Positions 8,722 through 18,353 of a stretch of DNA of 64,000 nucleotides are shown piece after piece. The notes below the pieces were generated by a model. It was not told where the DNA came from. It saw only the letters and a program-made list of their open reading frames with translations, and searched no databases. A program made the translations under genes and the position numbers. The DNA lies in the NCBI GenBank assembly GCA_029262455.1, contig JAJCZJ010000117.1, positions 1 through 64,000 of the forward strand, read 5' to 3'. This stretch comes from Deltaproteobacteria bacterium. Lineage in GTDB: Bacteria; Desulfobacterota; Binatia; HRBIN30; CADEER01. The stretch's first letter is position 1, and every line of letters begins with the position of its first letter.

Positions 8722-9981
8722 CTAGATCTTGGAGAACCACGTCCAGAAAGCCTTCATGTACTTGTCCGGCCGACGCGACAGACGCGGACGAAACGACAAG
8801 ACGATGTTATCCCAGATCGCTTTGCCGCTGACGCCGAGATCGACCAACTTGTCGGGCATCTGGATTCGCAGGTTCCAATCCGACGGAACGCCGTGCTGGA
8901 CCCAGTCGCCGTCACGCGAGAAATCGATATACCAGTCGCCGCCCTGCGGGCCGTCCAGCTGCCACCAGACAACAATGGCAATCTCCCGCGCCGCATCTGG
9001 GTCGGCTTCGATCAATCCATTGAAGTAGGTGCGGAACCTCTCAAACAAACCGGGTGCCGCCGCCGGTTCGTTCTCGAGATATTCCTCGAGATCCTTTCGA
9101 CGAGCGGCAGTCAGCTCGGCAATGTCCTCTAAGCGACGCGACCAGTCCGGTGCTTCTTTGAGTCGCACATGACCGCCCTCTTCGCTCCAACGGTCGCCGG
9201 GGTTCATCTGCAAACCTTCAATGTCGGGCGCGCCGGCAGCCAACGCTTCGATCGCGTCGCCCGGCGAGTTCGCATAACTCGAATCGTTCATGAAGTACTG
9301 ATCGGGACCCAACAGCGCAAAGTTTCCCGCCGCAGGTACAGCCCGCTTGGTGCGCAAGAGTTTCGCCCAGTTAACGAACTCCTGGACGTGGGACTTCTTT
9401 GAATCGATGCTGCGTTTGCGCCGTTCGTCGTCCGAAAAGTCAAAGCAGTTCGGATACTGACTGGCGCCGGTGAAGGTCAGAAACGCCAGGTCGATCGAAT
9501 AGTTGCGTCCGATCTCGGCCAAAGTCGCCTCGGACAAATGGCAGTCGTTTACGTTGAGAATACAGTTCTCATCGTCCCGCACGACAATCGCGCTGTCATC
9601 CCAAGCTCGATCCGGTGCGATCAGTCGCAGGACAAGATTGCCGCCGTCCGGCCGATAGTCTTCGTTGTACGGCAACTCCGTGATGTTGCGAAAGCCAATC
9701 TCATCGAGACGCTGCCGGAACCGGCGCTTTTCAAAGCGCGCAATCACCACCTCCACGTCCTTGTCCAACCGCTCCAAGGTGGGTGGATCGAAGTGGTCGG
9801 GATGCTCATGCGAAATGTAAAGGTAGTCCACCTTCGGGAGATCCTCGACTCGCGTCTCCAACGGTGGATAGTGCCACCAGGTCCCGTGATACGTGGGGTC
9901 GTGAAGCCACGGGTCCATCAATAGAGTCTTCCCCCCGGAGTGCATCATGATGGCGGCATGTCCGATGTACGTTATGTCCAT
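8722..9981 (-). CDS. MBL-fold metallohydrolase resembling CMP-Neu5Ac hydroxylase without its Rieske domain
   Basis: The 419-residue protein has an N-terminal metallo-beta-lactamase fold: MDITYIGHAAIMM, LLMDPWLHDP and the metal motif HEHPDH at residues 58-63. The segments ILNVNDCHL and FTGASQYPNCF recall, from memory, the catalytic half of CMP-N-acetylneuraminate hydroxylases, but no Rieske CxH/CxxH pair is present. It may oxidise or hydrolyse a nucleotide sugar, but this is not demonstrable here. It starts at ATG 9981, 43 bp after a GT4 gene, inside the EPS operon. Confidence 0.7.
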   Translation of the reverse strand: MDITYIGHAAIMMHSGGKTLLMDPWLHDPTYHGTWWHYPPLETRVEDLPKVDYLYISHEHPDHFDPPTLERLDKDVEVVIARFEKRRFRQRLDEIGFRNITELPYNEDYRPDGGNLVLRLIAPDRAWDDSAIVVRDDENCILNVNDCHLSEATLAEIGRNYSIDLAFLTFTGASQYPNCFDFSDDERRKRSIDSKKSHVQEFVNWAKLLRTKRAVPAAGNFALLGPDQYFMNDSSYANSPGDAIEALAAGAPDIEGLQMNPGDRWSEEGGHVRLKEAPDWSRRLEDIAELTAARRKDLEEYLENEPAAAPGLFERFRTYFNGLIEADPDAAREIAIVVWWQLDGPQGGDWYIDFSRDGDWVQHGVPSDWNLRIQMPDKLVDLGVSGKAIWDNIVLSFRPRLSRRPDKYMKAFWTWFSKI

Positions 9982-10024
9982 AGTTAGTTTATCCTCGTAC
10001 CAGCGTTATTGATTTGCGGCTCGC

Positions 10025-11221
10025 TCAAGGCTCGACGGCTGAGGCGCCTGGGTCGGTGGAAAGAGAAGGCCTGCGGCTCGAAGCCGTTTCGATCTCGTAT
10101 TCGGTCAGCTCCGCGTAAAGCGCTTCCATCTGCCGCACCATGGATCGCGAAGAAAATCCATCGACGACAATCGAGCGTCCCAATTGTCCCATCTGCCGCA
10201 TCCGGGCCGAATCTCCGAGAATCTCGGAGATTCCTCGCGCCAACGGCTCGACGACACGGGGCGGTACGAGAATCCCACTATCGCCATTGCGGACGACTTC
10301 GCCGGTTCCTCCGACATCCGTGGCCACGACCGGTTTCTCCATCGCCATCGCCTCCAGGATTGCGTTCGACATCCCCTCATCGTGCGAAGAAAGAACAAAA
10401 ATATCGAACGCCGAAAGCACTTCAGGCATGTCAGATCGGCGTCCCAGGAGATGCAGGTCTTCGCTCATCCCGCCTTTGCTCACCTTGTCGGCTAGGTCAG
10501 AATCGAGTTCGACCTCTCCCACAATCACAGCTTGTGTGCCCGGGTGGTCCTGCCGAACACGGATCATCGCTTCCAAGAATTCCTCGACCCCTTTGCGGAC
10601 CCGCATCCGGGTCACGATTCCAACCACAGGAGTGTCGGCTCGCAGGCCCAGGCGTTCCTTGAATCCACCGCCAGCCAACGGACGAAAGCTGTCGGTATCA
10701 ATCCCACTGGGAATCACCACCATCTTCGAAAGCGGACATGTTTCGTCGACGTGGACAAACTCCCGAACCGCTTCCGCGTTGGTGGTCACACAGTCGCTCA
10801 GATAGTTGCCGAGCTGAGCACCTCTCAACTCCCAGCCGCGCATCTCGTGGCACCCGCGCTTGCTCGCTAGCACTATCGGGACCCTGGCGATGCGAGCGGC
10901 GACCGATCCGATGGCGTTAGCCCGCAGCAGATAGTTGTGGACAATCTGTGCACGTTCTGAACGGAACATCTTCGCGAGTCTTAGAGTTGCAGGAACGATC
11001 CGCGGCGACTTGAACCCCGCACGCACCCGAGCGTCGACGACCCGAGCGCCCGTATCTCTCGCGGCCTCGAGCAGGTCGCCTTCGCCAGACAGGCAATAAA
11101 GAACAGGTTCGAACAGGTCGCGATCGAGGAGCTTCAAAACCTGGACCAAATGAGTCTGACTCCCACCCACATCCATCCGATTGATGGTGTAGAGGATCTT
11201 GAGCGGCGACTTCTGATTCAT
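10025..11221 (-). CDS. Family 4 glycosyltransferase
   Basis: This 398-residue GT-B enzyme has ILYTINRMDVGGSQTHLVQVL at its start, the GIVTRMRVRKGVEEFLEA strand near 215, and the donor site SHDEGMSNAILEAMAMEKPVV followed by GGTGEVV. It would act in the cytoplasm on a lipid-linked EPS intermediate. Its ATG at 11221 overlaps the stop of the beta-helix gene as ATGA. Specificity is unknown. Confidence 0.9.
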   Translation of the reverse strand: MNQKSPLKILYTINRMDVGGSQTHLVQVLKLLDRDLFEPVLYCLSGEGDLLEAARDTGARVVDARVRAGFKSPRIVPATLRLAKMFRSERAQIVHNYLLRANAIGSVAARIARVPIVLASKRGCHEMRGWELRGAQLGNYLSDCVTTNAEAVREFVHVDETCPLSKMVVIPSGIDTDSFRPLAGGGFKERLGLRADTPVVGIVTRMRVRKGVEEFLEAMIRVRQDHPGTQAVIVGEVELDSDLADKVSKGGMSEDLHLLGRRSDMPEVLSAFDIFVLSSHDEGMSNAILEAMAMEKPVVATDVGGTGEVVRNGDSGILVPPRVVEPLARGISEILGDSARMRQMGQLGRSIVVDGFSSRSMVRQMEALYAELTEYEIETASSRRPSLSTDPGASAVEP

Positions 11222-13860
11222 GCGTCTACGAGCGCCGAGTTGACACCCTTGATCAGCTCATTGATTCCAACTTGGCCATCGCCGTTACAATCAAACGCCG
11301 GACAACTCTCGATCGATGCACGACCTAGCGCGATGTTGACACCGCGAACCAACTCGGCGATCGACACTCTCCCGTCGCCGTCGCAGTCGCCAGCCAGCTC
11401 GAGATCCAGAATCGGGTAGTGGTAGCCCAGGTCCGCTGCGTCCTCATCCGGTTTGCGGTCGATTCTCGTGGATCGGGTATCGAGCCCCGCGTCACGGGCA
11501 CTGAGTTGTTCCGCACGATCGATCGCAGGCGAATCAGACGCAAGCTCAAAGCTGGAAGCGGCGGCGTTGACAAACAAAGGTTCGCCGACTCCGGCCCAGA
11601 GATAGTCGGTGACCGTATCGATCTCGCGCGTGTCAGAAAACGAGTCCAAAAGATTATACCCATTCTGTAGCCCGGCGAGCTGCGTTTCGCGGGAGTTATT
11701 GTTACCGATCTGCAGAGCGTTCCCCAGGCGGTTCTCCACGGAGATATTGTATCGCACGATCGCACGACTCGAATCTCCCGGCCCAGCTCCGAGGAAAATG
11801 CCGTTGACCTCGTTGCTGAAAACCGTATTGAACGTCACAACCGAGTCCGGTGAACCGTTCGCTGGACACTGCGGCTCGTCCGCGGGACAACCGCCGCCAA
11901 CTTGGATGCCTCCACCGACGCCGTCGCGACCATTGTTGTAAACGAGGTTGTTGAAGATGCGAACCTCACTGGCATTGACGACCTGGATACCCCGCTGCAC
12001 ATTGTCGAAAACCTGGTTGTGGACAACCTCGGCTGCGGTCGAACCAGACTGCACCTGGATGCCGGCCTCGAGGGCGCCACTAACCTGAAAGCCCTCGACG
12101 CGTGCCCCGCAAGATCCTTGCAGTAGAAATCCGGTGAAGGCTGGCCCCTGAAGCGAATCGCGCGCGGCATTAAGTCGGACCGGGCCCGGTACATCGCCGG
12201 TCCGACGACCCGATGGATCGGCTCGAAAGATATAGCTTCCTGGCGCCCGATTCGGGTTGTCATTGGCAACACTGATGTCGCCCTCATTGTAAATGCCCGG
12301 GCCCACGACAACCTCAACACCAGCTCGCGCCAGTCGTGCCGCTTCCCCAATACTCGCCAGCGCCGCATCAGGGGTCGTCGGCCTTCGGTTCGAGTCTCTG
12401 CCCGAGACACGGACAAAGATCGGCATGATGGAGGTGTCAATCTGTGGAAATCCGTTCTCGACGGCGTTCTGGTGATACCCGAGGTCTGCAACACCCCGAT
12501 CACCGACGCCGTCAACCGTCGTTGAGCCGCGGACCCCAACGATCTCTACGTCCGCATAGCCAGCGTCGATCGCCGGGCTACCGTTCCGCAAGCGAAAGTC
12601 CGACCCCGGTGCGACAAAATTCGCATTCATCCGTCGGTCGTAAACGTTCGAAGGCGTCGTCGGCCCGTAGACGGGCCCGGTGGGATTCTCGACCAAATTG
12701 AAGCCGGCTACGTACCCACACGTCGAGGGAAGCCCGAGTCCGTCTTCACTCAACACACCAATTTCTCCAGGGAATACGCCTGGGCTCTTGGTCCCGTTGT
12801 TCTGAACGATATTGTTGAGGACAACCGCCTTCGGAGACCCTGCATCGGGCTCACCAATCTCGATTCCCCATTCGCCATTGCCGTAGATCGTGTTGTTGAT
12901 CAATCGAACCGCCGGCGATCCGACCGGCGGGAGCGGATCCGATTCGGTGCCTCGATCCGGTGCCCCAACACGGATTCCGTCCGCACCATTCGCATACAGA
13001 AGGTTATTAAAGACCAGGGCGTTCGACGAAGCGTTCAGCTGAATCCCCGCGCCGAGCCGATTGTCGTGGCTTTCATTGTTTTCAATCAAAGCCTGATCGG
13101 TACCGCGCACAAACATGCCATGACTTCCGTTGTCAGCCATCACGTTGCCCCGCACGACCGCTTCGATCGGAACCGTCGTACCCGGAGCGCACTTTGGCTC
13201 GACGTCTGGCGCTCGAATGCAGCCCTGCACAGAAATTCCCGATCCGCTATTGGCCATCACGACGTTGTCCTCGAGCAACATTCGCCCCTGACCGGCAAGG
13301 TCAATCCCCCGCCCACGCTGCGTACCGGAGACCGTGTTGCCGCGTACCACGATACCACTACTATTGTTGATCTCTTGGGGATCCGAGCGAACCTGCACGC
13401 CCGCATCACAGAAGCCGCGCAATGTGAAGCCCTCGATCACTACGTTCGGGAGCCCTAGCAGTAGAAAACCCGTTGTCGGAACGCCGAGACAAGGCTCTTG
13501 TGGATTGGGTGGAGGTCCGGGCTGCAACGTGACCGTTCCTATCGCACGAAACACGACTGGGTGCCGTGGCGTTCCACCACTCGCCGGCGCGATGTCCCCC
13601 TCGATATAAACCCCGGCCTCAACACAGACCACGTCACCGCCATTGACCACGGCATCTGCCGCCTGCGCCAAGGTTGGAAACGCTTGCGCCGAGCTGCGCC
13701 CTGCACATGGACCAGTCGGTTCAGCCGCACCAGCACGTACGTAAAATGTGCAGTCGGGACTAATTCCGCAATCCGCACCTGCCAGTATCGCACTTGGGCT
13801 CAGCGTCATTGAGACCAGAACGAGCAACCGGAGGGTGCTGCAAGAGTTACAGCTCGGCAC
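11218..13860 (-). CDS. Secreted right-handed beta-helix protein with C-terminal dockerin-like repeats
   Basis: With the GTG start at 13860 this is an 880-residue exported protein: the first about 30 residues form a plausible signal peptide (TLRLLVLVSMTLSPSAILAG). The body is a NosD/CASH-type parallel beta-helix with many short turns of the form IVVRGNTVSG, ALVFNNLLYANGADGI and VRIFNNLVYNNGRDGV. The last 60 residues hold two dockerin-type calcium loops, DCDGDGRVSIAEL and DCNGDGQVGINEL. Beta-helix proteins in EPS loci are usually lyases, epimerases or surface binders. The frame continues 56 codons upstream, but that part overlaps the DUF5989 gene and is Cys/Ser-rich nonsense, so I excluded it. 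Confidence 0.85.
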   Translation of the reverse strand: MPSCNSCSTLRLLVLVSMTLSPSAILAGADCGISPDCTFYVRAGAAEPTGPCAGRSSAQAFPTLAQAADAVVNGGDVVCVEAGVYIEGDIAPASGGTPRHPVVFRAIGTVTLQPGPPPNPQEPCLGVPTTGFLLLGLPNVVIEGFTLRGFCDAGVQVRSDPQEINNSSGIVVRGNTVSGTQRGRGIDLAGQGRMLLEDNVVMANSGSGISVQGCIRAPDVEPKCAPGTTVPIEAVVRGNVMADNGSHGMFVRGTDQALIENNESHDNRLGAGIQLNASSNALVFNNLLYANGADGIRVGAPDRGTESDPLPPVGSPAVRLINNTIYGNGEWGIEIGEPDAGSPKAVVLNNIVQNNGTKSPGVFPGEIGVLSEDGLGLPSTCGYVAGFNLVENPTGPVYGPTTPSNVYDRRMNANFVAPGSDFRLRNGSPAIDAGYADVEIVGVRGSTTVDGVGDRGVADLGYHQNAVENGFPQIDTSIMPIFVRVSGRDSNRRPTTPDAALASIGEAARLARAGVEVVVGPGIYNEGDISVANDNPNRAPGSYIFRADPSGRRTGDVPGPVRLNAARDSLQGPAFTGFLLQGSCGARVEGFQVSGALEAGIQVQSGSTAAEVVHNQVFDNVQRGIQVVNASEVRIFNNLVYNNGRDGVGGGIQVGGGCPADEPQCPANGSPDSVVTFNTVFSNEVNGIFLGAGPGDSSRAIVRYNISVENRLGNALQIGNNNSRETQLAGLQNGYNLLDSFSDTREIDTVTDYLWAGVGEPLFVNAAASSFELASDSPAIDRAEQLSARDAGLDTRSTRIDRKPDEDAADLGYHYPILDLELAGDCDGDGRVSIAELVRGVNIALGRASIESCPAFDCNGDGQVGINELIKGVNSALVDA

Positions 13861-13870
13861 AATCGTCCGC

Positions 13871-14050
13871 CTAGAAGAGCGTATAGATAAACGGACCGAG
13901 TGCAGAACTCTGGGCGGTGACCAGAAGGCCGCCGAAAGCGAGTAGCACCAGCACCATCGGAATGAGCCACCACAACTTTCGCTCCCACAAGAACGACAGC
14001 AACTCTCCGGCGATGCCCAAGCGCGCACCTAAATCTTCAGTGAATTTCAT
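13871..14050 (-). CDS. DUF5989 family small membrane protein
   Basis: A 59-residue ORF starts at ATG 14050, just after a strong AGGAGG ribosome-binding site (about 14056-14061), and ends with TAG at 13871. The product has one amphipathic stretch with WERKLWWLIP, a single membrane helix (MVLVLLAFGGLLVTAQ) and the ending SSALGPFIYTLF. That layout and ending match, from memory, the DUF5989 family, which sits beside NodU/CmcH-type carbamoyltransferases and SGNH proteins in EPS and saxitoxin-like clusters. Here the SGNH and carbamoyltransferase genes are directly upstream; the SxtJ protein often found with it is absent. Function is unknown; probably a small accessory subunit. Confidence 0.85.
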   Translation of the reverse strand: MKFTEDLGARLGIAGELLSFLWERKLWWLIPMVLVLLAFGGLLVTAQSSALGPFIYTLF

Positions 14051-14164
14051 TGACTCCTCCTATTGACCCCCACCCCTCCGACCCGGTGTGAATGCGGGTC
14101 GAAGACGTACGGTGCTTTCAAGACTTTGTCCTCTGATAAGGATATGTTGCCTGCGATCTCGGCC

Positions 14165-15328
14165 CTACAGCAGCGAATGCTCGGTTACAAAGGCTGCCAT
14201 CAGCTGGGCTGCCAATCGGTGGCCCGCACTCGTCCAATGCCCATCGTGGACGTAGTGCAACCGGGCAGACGCCCGGTCCCGCTCTCGTTGAAACTCCGGC
14301 AACAGATGCAGACACGAAACCTGGCGCGATTCGCACCATTCCAACACCGACTGAGTCGGACCGTCGAGGTTCCAGGTACCCTGCTGAAGACGCGGGTACG
14401 CCTCACGCAAGGCTTCCCAGGATTCCGGATAGAGATGATCTCGAGACGTCACGACGACGACAGCAAACCGTGAACCCCGGGCCCTCACCGCACTGGCGAA
14501 GTCGTCGAGATTTCGCATCGTCCGCTGCCAAGCATCAACCCAAGGGGCTGGACGCGGTTCAGCGTAGACCCAATAGTCCAACGGCACACCTTGCGGCGCG
14601 GCCTGCTCGCGAACCGCCGCCTTCTTCATCAATCCCCAGTCTACCAAGCGTCGCGCCAAGGCCGGTTGTCGCGTCAAAATCAGCTTGCGCAAGTAGACGT
14701 ACGATTGAAGGCGCCCCAAGAGCGACCCCCGACCGCTCCGAGCTGCCACGCCCCTGATCTTGATCAGACCACCGTCCGATCCATACTCCGGGACCAACGC
14801 TTTTTCGAGTTCAGGCCCGTTGTTTTTCACATCGTTCCCCGGATAAAACGCGAGCAGCACCAAATCGGGCGAAAACTTCCAACCGCGTTCGCGGTAAAAT
14901 AGCAGCTCACCGGCCGTACCGTACCCGCTCACCCCCGCGCTGATCACTTCGACATCCAGGTCTTTTGCGCGCAGCGTCTCCTCGAGCCTGGGCCCAACTG
15001 CGTCTTCGAGGGGCACTTGCAACGCTTCAACGTGCGAATCACCGATGAGGAGGACTCGCTTCGACCCGTCTGGTTTGGGGTACTCACGCTCAAGGTCGCG
15101 CAGACCCAAAGAATTGATCTGGACCGGAACACGGAACTCGTGCTCCTCCTGCGTCCACCAACCTTTTTTACCGGGAATGAGAGCAGTACCCAGCAACGGA
15201 TCCGGCTGCCAGAATTTCGTAGGCACCAAGTGCAGGACGCGAACCCCTACTTCCATCGCCCCGACAGCAAGAACGATCCCGAAAATCGCGAGGACCAGGC
15301 TCGCTACGATCTGGCCTCCTCTGGACAT
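14165..15328 (-). CDS. Membrane-anchored SGNH/GDSL hydrolase-like protein
   Basis: This 387-residue protein has an N-terminal anchor (LVLAIFGIVLAVGAMEVGV) followed by an SGNH fold: RVLLIGDSHVEAL with the nucleophile Ser, SAGVSGYGTAGELL, LLAFYPGNDVKNNGPE with block III GND, and the C-terminal HYVDHGHW-like block VHDGHWTSAGHRLAA with the catalytic Asp and His. It follows the carbamoyltransferase stop by 2 bp. It probably esterifies or de-esterifies EPS sugars in the periplasm. A 114-bp gap separates it from DUF5989. Confidence 0.85.
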   Translation of the reverse strand: MSRGGQIVASLVLAIFGIVLAVGAMEVGVRVLHLVPTKFWQPDPLLGTALIPGKKGWWTQEEHEFRVPVQINSLGLRDLEREYPKPDGSKRVLLIGDSHVEALQVPLEDAVGPRLEETLRAKDLDVEVISAGVSGYGTAGELLFYRERGWKFSPDLVLLAFYPGNDVKNNGPELEKALVPEYGSDGGLIKIRGVAARSGRGSLLGRLQSYVYLRKLILTRQPALARRLVDWGLMKKAAVREQAAPQGVPLDYWVYAEPRPAPWVDAWQRTMRNLDDFASAVRARGSRFAVVVVTSRDHLYPESWEALREAYPRLQQGTWNLDGPTQSVLEWCESRQVSCLHLLPEFQRERDRASARLHYVHDGHWTSAGHRLAAQLMAAFVTEHSLL

Positions 15329-15330
15329 CC

Positions 15331-17109
15331 TCAGTCTTTAGTAACGACGGTATTACCGAGAACCAACGCATCCATCCCGCTGCGCATGAAGGTACTGTGC
15401 GCCTGAGCCGGAGTGTTGACGATCGCCTCGCCCTTTAGGTTGAACGACGTATTGAGAATCACCGGCACTCCGCTGGCCTGACCGAATCGCTCGATCAAGT
15501 CGTAGTAAAGCGGACTGTGCTCTTTGTGCACTGTCTGCACCCGCGCGGTACCGTCCACATGCGTAATCGCCGGCAGCACTTCGCCCTGCCCCGGCTTGAC
15601 GTCCATGACATACAACATGAAACGCGCTGGGTAGTGCTTCTCGATATCGGGCAAATCAAAATAGCGATCCGCCGCATCGACCAGGACCGACGGTGCAAAT
15701 GGTCGAAAGGGTTCGCGAAACTTGATCTTCGTGTTGACGATATCCTTCATGTCGCGACGGCCGGGATCGGCGATGATACTGCGCGCTCCGAGAGCTCGCG
15801 GCCCCCACTCGAAGCGGTCTTGAAACCAACCGACAACGTGCCCGGCCTGTAGGTGATCGACGACACGATCGAGCATCTTGTCGGCATCGGAACATTCCGT
15901 GTGCGGTACACCAGCCTCCCGCACGAAGTCATTGATGGCGGCATCGGTGTACGACTTACCCCAGTAGGCGTGATCCATACGGAACGCACGAGGGTTGCCA
16001 AGCACGCAGTGATGAACGTACAACGCCGCACCCAAGGCCCCACCACCGTCACCGGCTGCCGGCTGTACGAAGACCTCCTTAAACGGCGTCTCCTTGATAA
16101 TGCGCCCGTTGGCGACGCTGTTCAGGGCAACTCCTCCGGCCATGCACAACTTGTCGAGGCCGGTATCAGCCTGGACGGCTCGCGCCATGTTGAGAACGAT
16201 CTCTTCGGTGGCTTTTTGAATACTCGCGGCAATGTCGGCGTAGTACTGATTGCGCTCAGAGATCCTCTCAAAGTCGCTAGGCTTGTCGCCGAAGTAGTCC
16301 GGATACCCCGAAGATTTCGTAAAGAACAGCCAGTCCGGATCGCGCGGTTCACCAAACAGCTCGACAAATTTCTCGTTGTAGGTTCGATGCGTCGAATGGT
16401 GAAAGCAGAAGTAGTCCATATCGAGCCACAAGCTGCCGTCCTTACCGAGCTTGTAGAGCTTCTCGACTTTGTCGACGTACTTCGGCTCACCATAGGGCGC
16501 CATGCCCATGACCTTATATTCGCCCTCGTTGACCTCAAAGCCGAGAAAAGCCGTAAAGGCGCTGTAAAGCAGCCCCACTGAATGTGGAAAACGAATCTCT
16601 CGGCGCAACGAAATTTCGTTGCCTTTGCCATGGCCAAAGGTCGCGCAAGCCCACTCACCGACTCCGTCAATCGTGAGGATGGCCGACTCGTCAAAGGGCG
16701 AGCAAAGGAACGTACTGGCCGCATGCGACAGGTGATGCTCAGAGAACAGGATCTTGTCGTTGGAAATGCCGAGTTCTCTCCGGAAGTAGTTCTTGACCCA
16801 AAGCTTGTCGAGCATCCAAGTCGTCATCGCATCACCGAAGACCTTCCAGGACTTCGGAACCGACTGAAGCGCGGTCATCAGGATTCGTTCGAACTTGACG
16901 AACGGTTTCTCGTAGAAGACTACGTAGTCGAGGTCGTTTACCGATATCCCGGCTTCGTCCAAACAGAATTGGATGGCCAGCTTCGGAAACCCGGAGTCGT
17001 GCTTCTTACGAGAAAAGCGCTCTTCCTCAGAAGCAGCAATGAGGTGGCCGTCGACCAGCAATGCCGCCGCAGCGTCGTGATAGAAGCAGGAAATTCCTAA
17101 TATGTTCAT
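15331..17109 (-). CDS. NodU/CmcH family carbamoyltransferase
   Basis: This 592-residue protein has the two-domain layout of the family. The N-terminal kinase-like fold carries GISCFYHDAAAALLVDG, HHLSHAAST and TIDGVGEWACAT. The C-terminal YrdC-like part carries WFQDRFEWGPRALGARSI and FAPSVLVDAA. Family members use carbamoyl phosphate and ATP to O-carbamoylate sugars or antibiotics. In this locus the likely substrate is a nucleotide sugar or an EPS residue. Its ATG at 17109 overlaps the preceding GT4 stop as ATGA. Family assignment is very secure. Confidence 0.95.
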   Translation of the reverse strand: MNILGISCFYHDAAAALLVDGHLIAASEEERFSRKKHDSGFPKLAIQFCLDEAGISVNDLDYVVFYEKPFVKFERILMTALQSVPKSWKVFGDAMTTWMLDKLWVKNYFRRELGISNDKILFSEHHLSHAASTFLCSPFDESAILTIDGVGEWACATFGHGKGNEISLRREIRFPHSVGLLYSAFTAFLGFEVNEGEYKVMGMAPYGEPKYVDKVEKLYKLGKDGSLWLDMDYFCFHHSTHRTYNEKFVELFGEPRDPDWLFFTKSSGYPDYFGDKPSDFERISERNQYYADIAASIQKATEEIVLNMARAVQADTGLDKLCMAGGVALNSVANGRIIKETPFKEVFVQPAAGDGGGALGAALYVHHCVLGNPRAFRMDHAYWGKSYTDAAINDFVREAGVPHTECSDADKMLDRVVDHLQAGHVVGWFQDRFEWGPRALGARSIIADPGRRDMKDIVNTKIKFREPFRPFAPSVLVDAADRYFDLPDIEKHYPARFMLYVMDVKPGQGEVLPAITHVDGTARVQTVHKEHSPLYYDLIERFGQASGVPVILNTSFNLKGEAIVNTPAQAHSTFMRSGMDALVLGNTVVTKD

Positions 17110-18335
17110 CGTGATCCGTTCCTAACTGATGTCTCGTAAAGGTCGCACATCTGTTCGACGTGGCGCACAAGTGAAAACTTCTCGGTCGCCCAGCGTTGCG
17201 CCGTGCTCCCCATGTCTCGACTTCTCTCAGGCTCCGCCAATGCCCGGTCGAGGCATTGAGCGAGTTCAGTTGGGTTCCCAGGCTCGACCAGGTACCCAGT
17301 TTTACCAGTCTCGATCAGCTCGCGCACACCGCCCGCATTCGCTGCGACGACGAGCCTTCCCGCCAGCATCCCTTCTAGGATGACCCGCCCAAAGGGCTCT
17401 GGACGCACAGACGCGTGGACGACAATATCAACTGCATTCATGAGATCGGGAATGTCATCGCGAAAACCGAGAAATCGAATCCTATCCGTCAGGCCGAGGT
17501 CCGCAATCCGCCCCCGCAGAGTATCGGCATAGTGCTCGCCGGCCCGGTGGACTCCTCCAGCGACGAGGCACTGGGCCGATGGGTGTGACGCAGCGATTTG
17601 AGCAAACGCCTCGACCAAGACTGCTTGCCCCTTCCACTCCTGAATGTTGCCGGAAATGATCAAGAGCGGGACTTCTGCATCGACGCTCAGCGCCGACCTG
17701 ACCTCGGCCCGGCTGTTTTTCGGCTCTAGCCAGACCGGATCGACCGCGTCGTAGATGACCTCCTGGCGCGGGGCAATGACGCCGTTGTCGCGGCAATGCT
17801 TGTCGATCGCTTCAGTCATGCACACCAGCGCGCTCAGCCGACGAGCCCCCCAGCGTTCGCGACCGCTGTACTTCTCGAACCCCTTGACGTGACAGATCAC
17901 AGGTTTGCCGGTCATCATGCCGGCCAGGATGCCGTCGAAGTTCGCCCGGACGCCGTTGCCCAGATGGATCACGTCGATGTTCTCTTCACGAACGATACGG
18001 GCGAGTTGCCAGGCCGCCGGCATCTCCTCGGCCACCAGCCGAGCCCCCTGGCGTAAGGTACGAAGAATCGTCGTCACGGCGCCCATCTTTTTGGCTCGCT
18101 GGTAGCTGTCGGACTTCAGCAGCCCGTGCTCCTTCGGCAAGCGGCGGCGGCTGACGTGCCTGATCCTCACTCCCAGATCCTCTAACTCCGGTTCGATCGT
18201 CTTCGGCTCGTACAAGGCCATCACTGCGCTGACTCGAGCAGAATCAAACCCACGCACCATGTGAACGAATCCGGTCAAAGAACCGCCTACCACGCCCCCA
18301 CTCGAAGCCTCGACGATCAAGACGCGGATCGGCAT
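17106..18335 (-). CDS. Family 4 glycosyltransferase
   Basis: This 409-residue GT-B protein begins PIRVLIVEASSGGVVGGSLTGF, has LIISGNIQEWKGQAVLVEAF at the hinge, and has the donor block ASVRPEPFGRVILEGMLAGRLVVAANAGG. It should act on an EPS lipid-linked intermediate in the cytoplasm. It is preceded by a 210-bp non-coding stretch with inverted repeats (see 18354-18549). Specificity is unknown. Confidence 0.9.
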   Translation of the reverse strand: MPIRVLIVEASSGGVVGGSLTGFVHMVRGFDSARVSAVMALYEPKTIEPELEDLGVRIRHVSRRRLPKEHGLLKSDSYQRAKKMGAVTTILRTLRQGARLVAEEMPAAWQLARIVREENIDVIHLGNGVRANFDGILAGMMTGKPVICHVKGFEKYSGRERWGARRLSALVCMTEAIDKHCRDNGVIAPRQEVIYDAVDPVWLEPKNSRAEVRSALSVDAEVPLLIISGNIQEWKGQAVLVEAFAQIAASHPSAQCLVAGGVHRAGEHYADTLRGRIADLGLTDRIRFLGFRDDIPDLMNAVDIVVHASVRPEPFGRVILEGMLAGRLVVAANAGGVRELIETGKTGYLVEPGNPTELAQCLDRALAEPERSRDMGSTAQRWATEKFSLVRHVEQMCDLYETSVRNGSR

Positions 18336-18353
18336 CAGTCGGGAATTGCTTAG

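Noticed and set aside
13861..14028. N-terminal extension of the beta-helix protein
   Set aside because: The stretch overlaps the DUF5989 gene in another frame and reads as Cys/Ser/Arg-rich nonsense; a GTG start with signal peptide lies at 13860.
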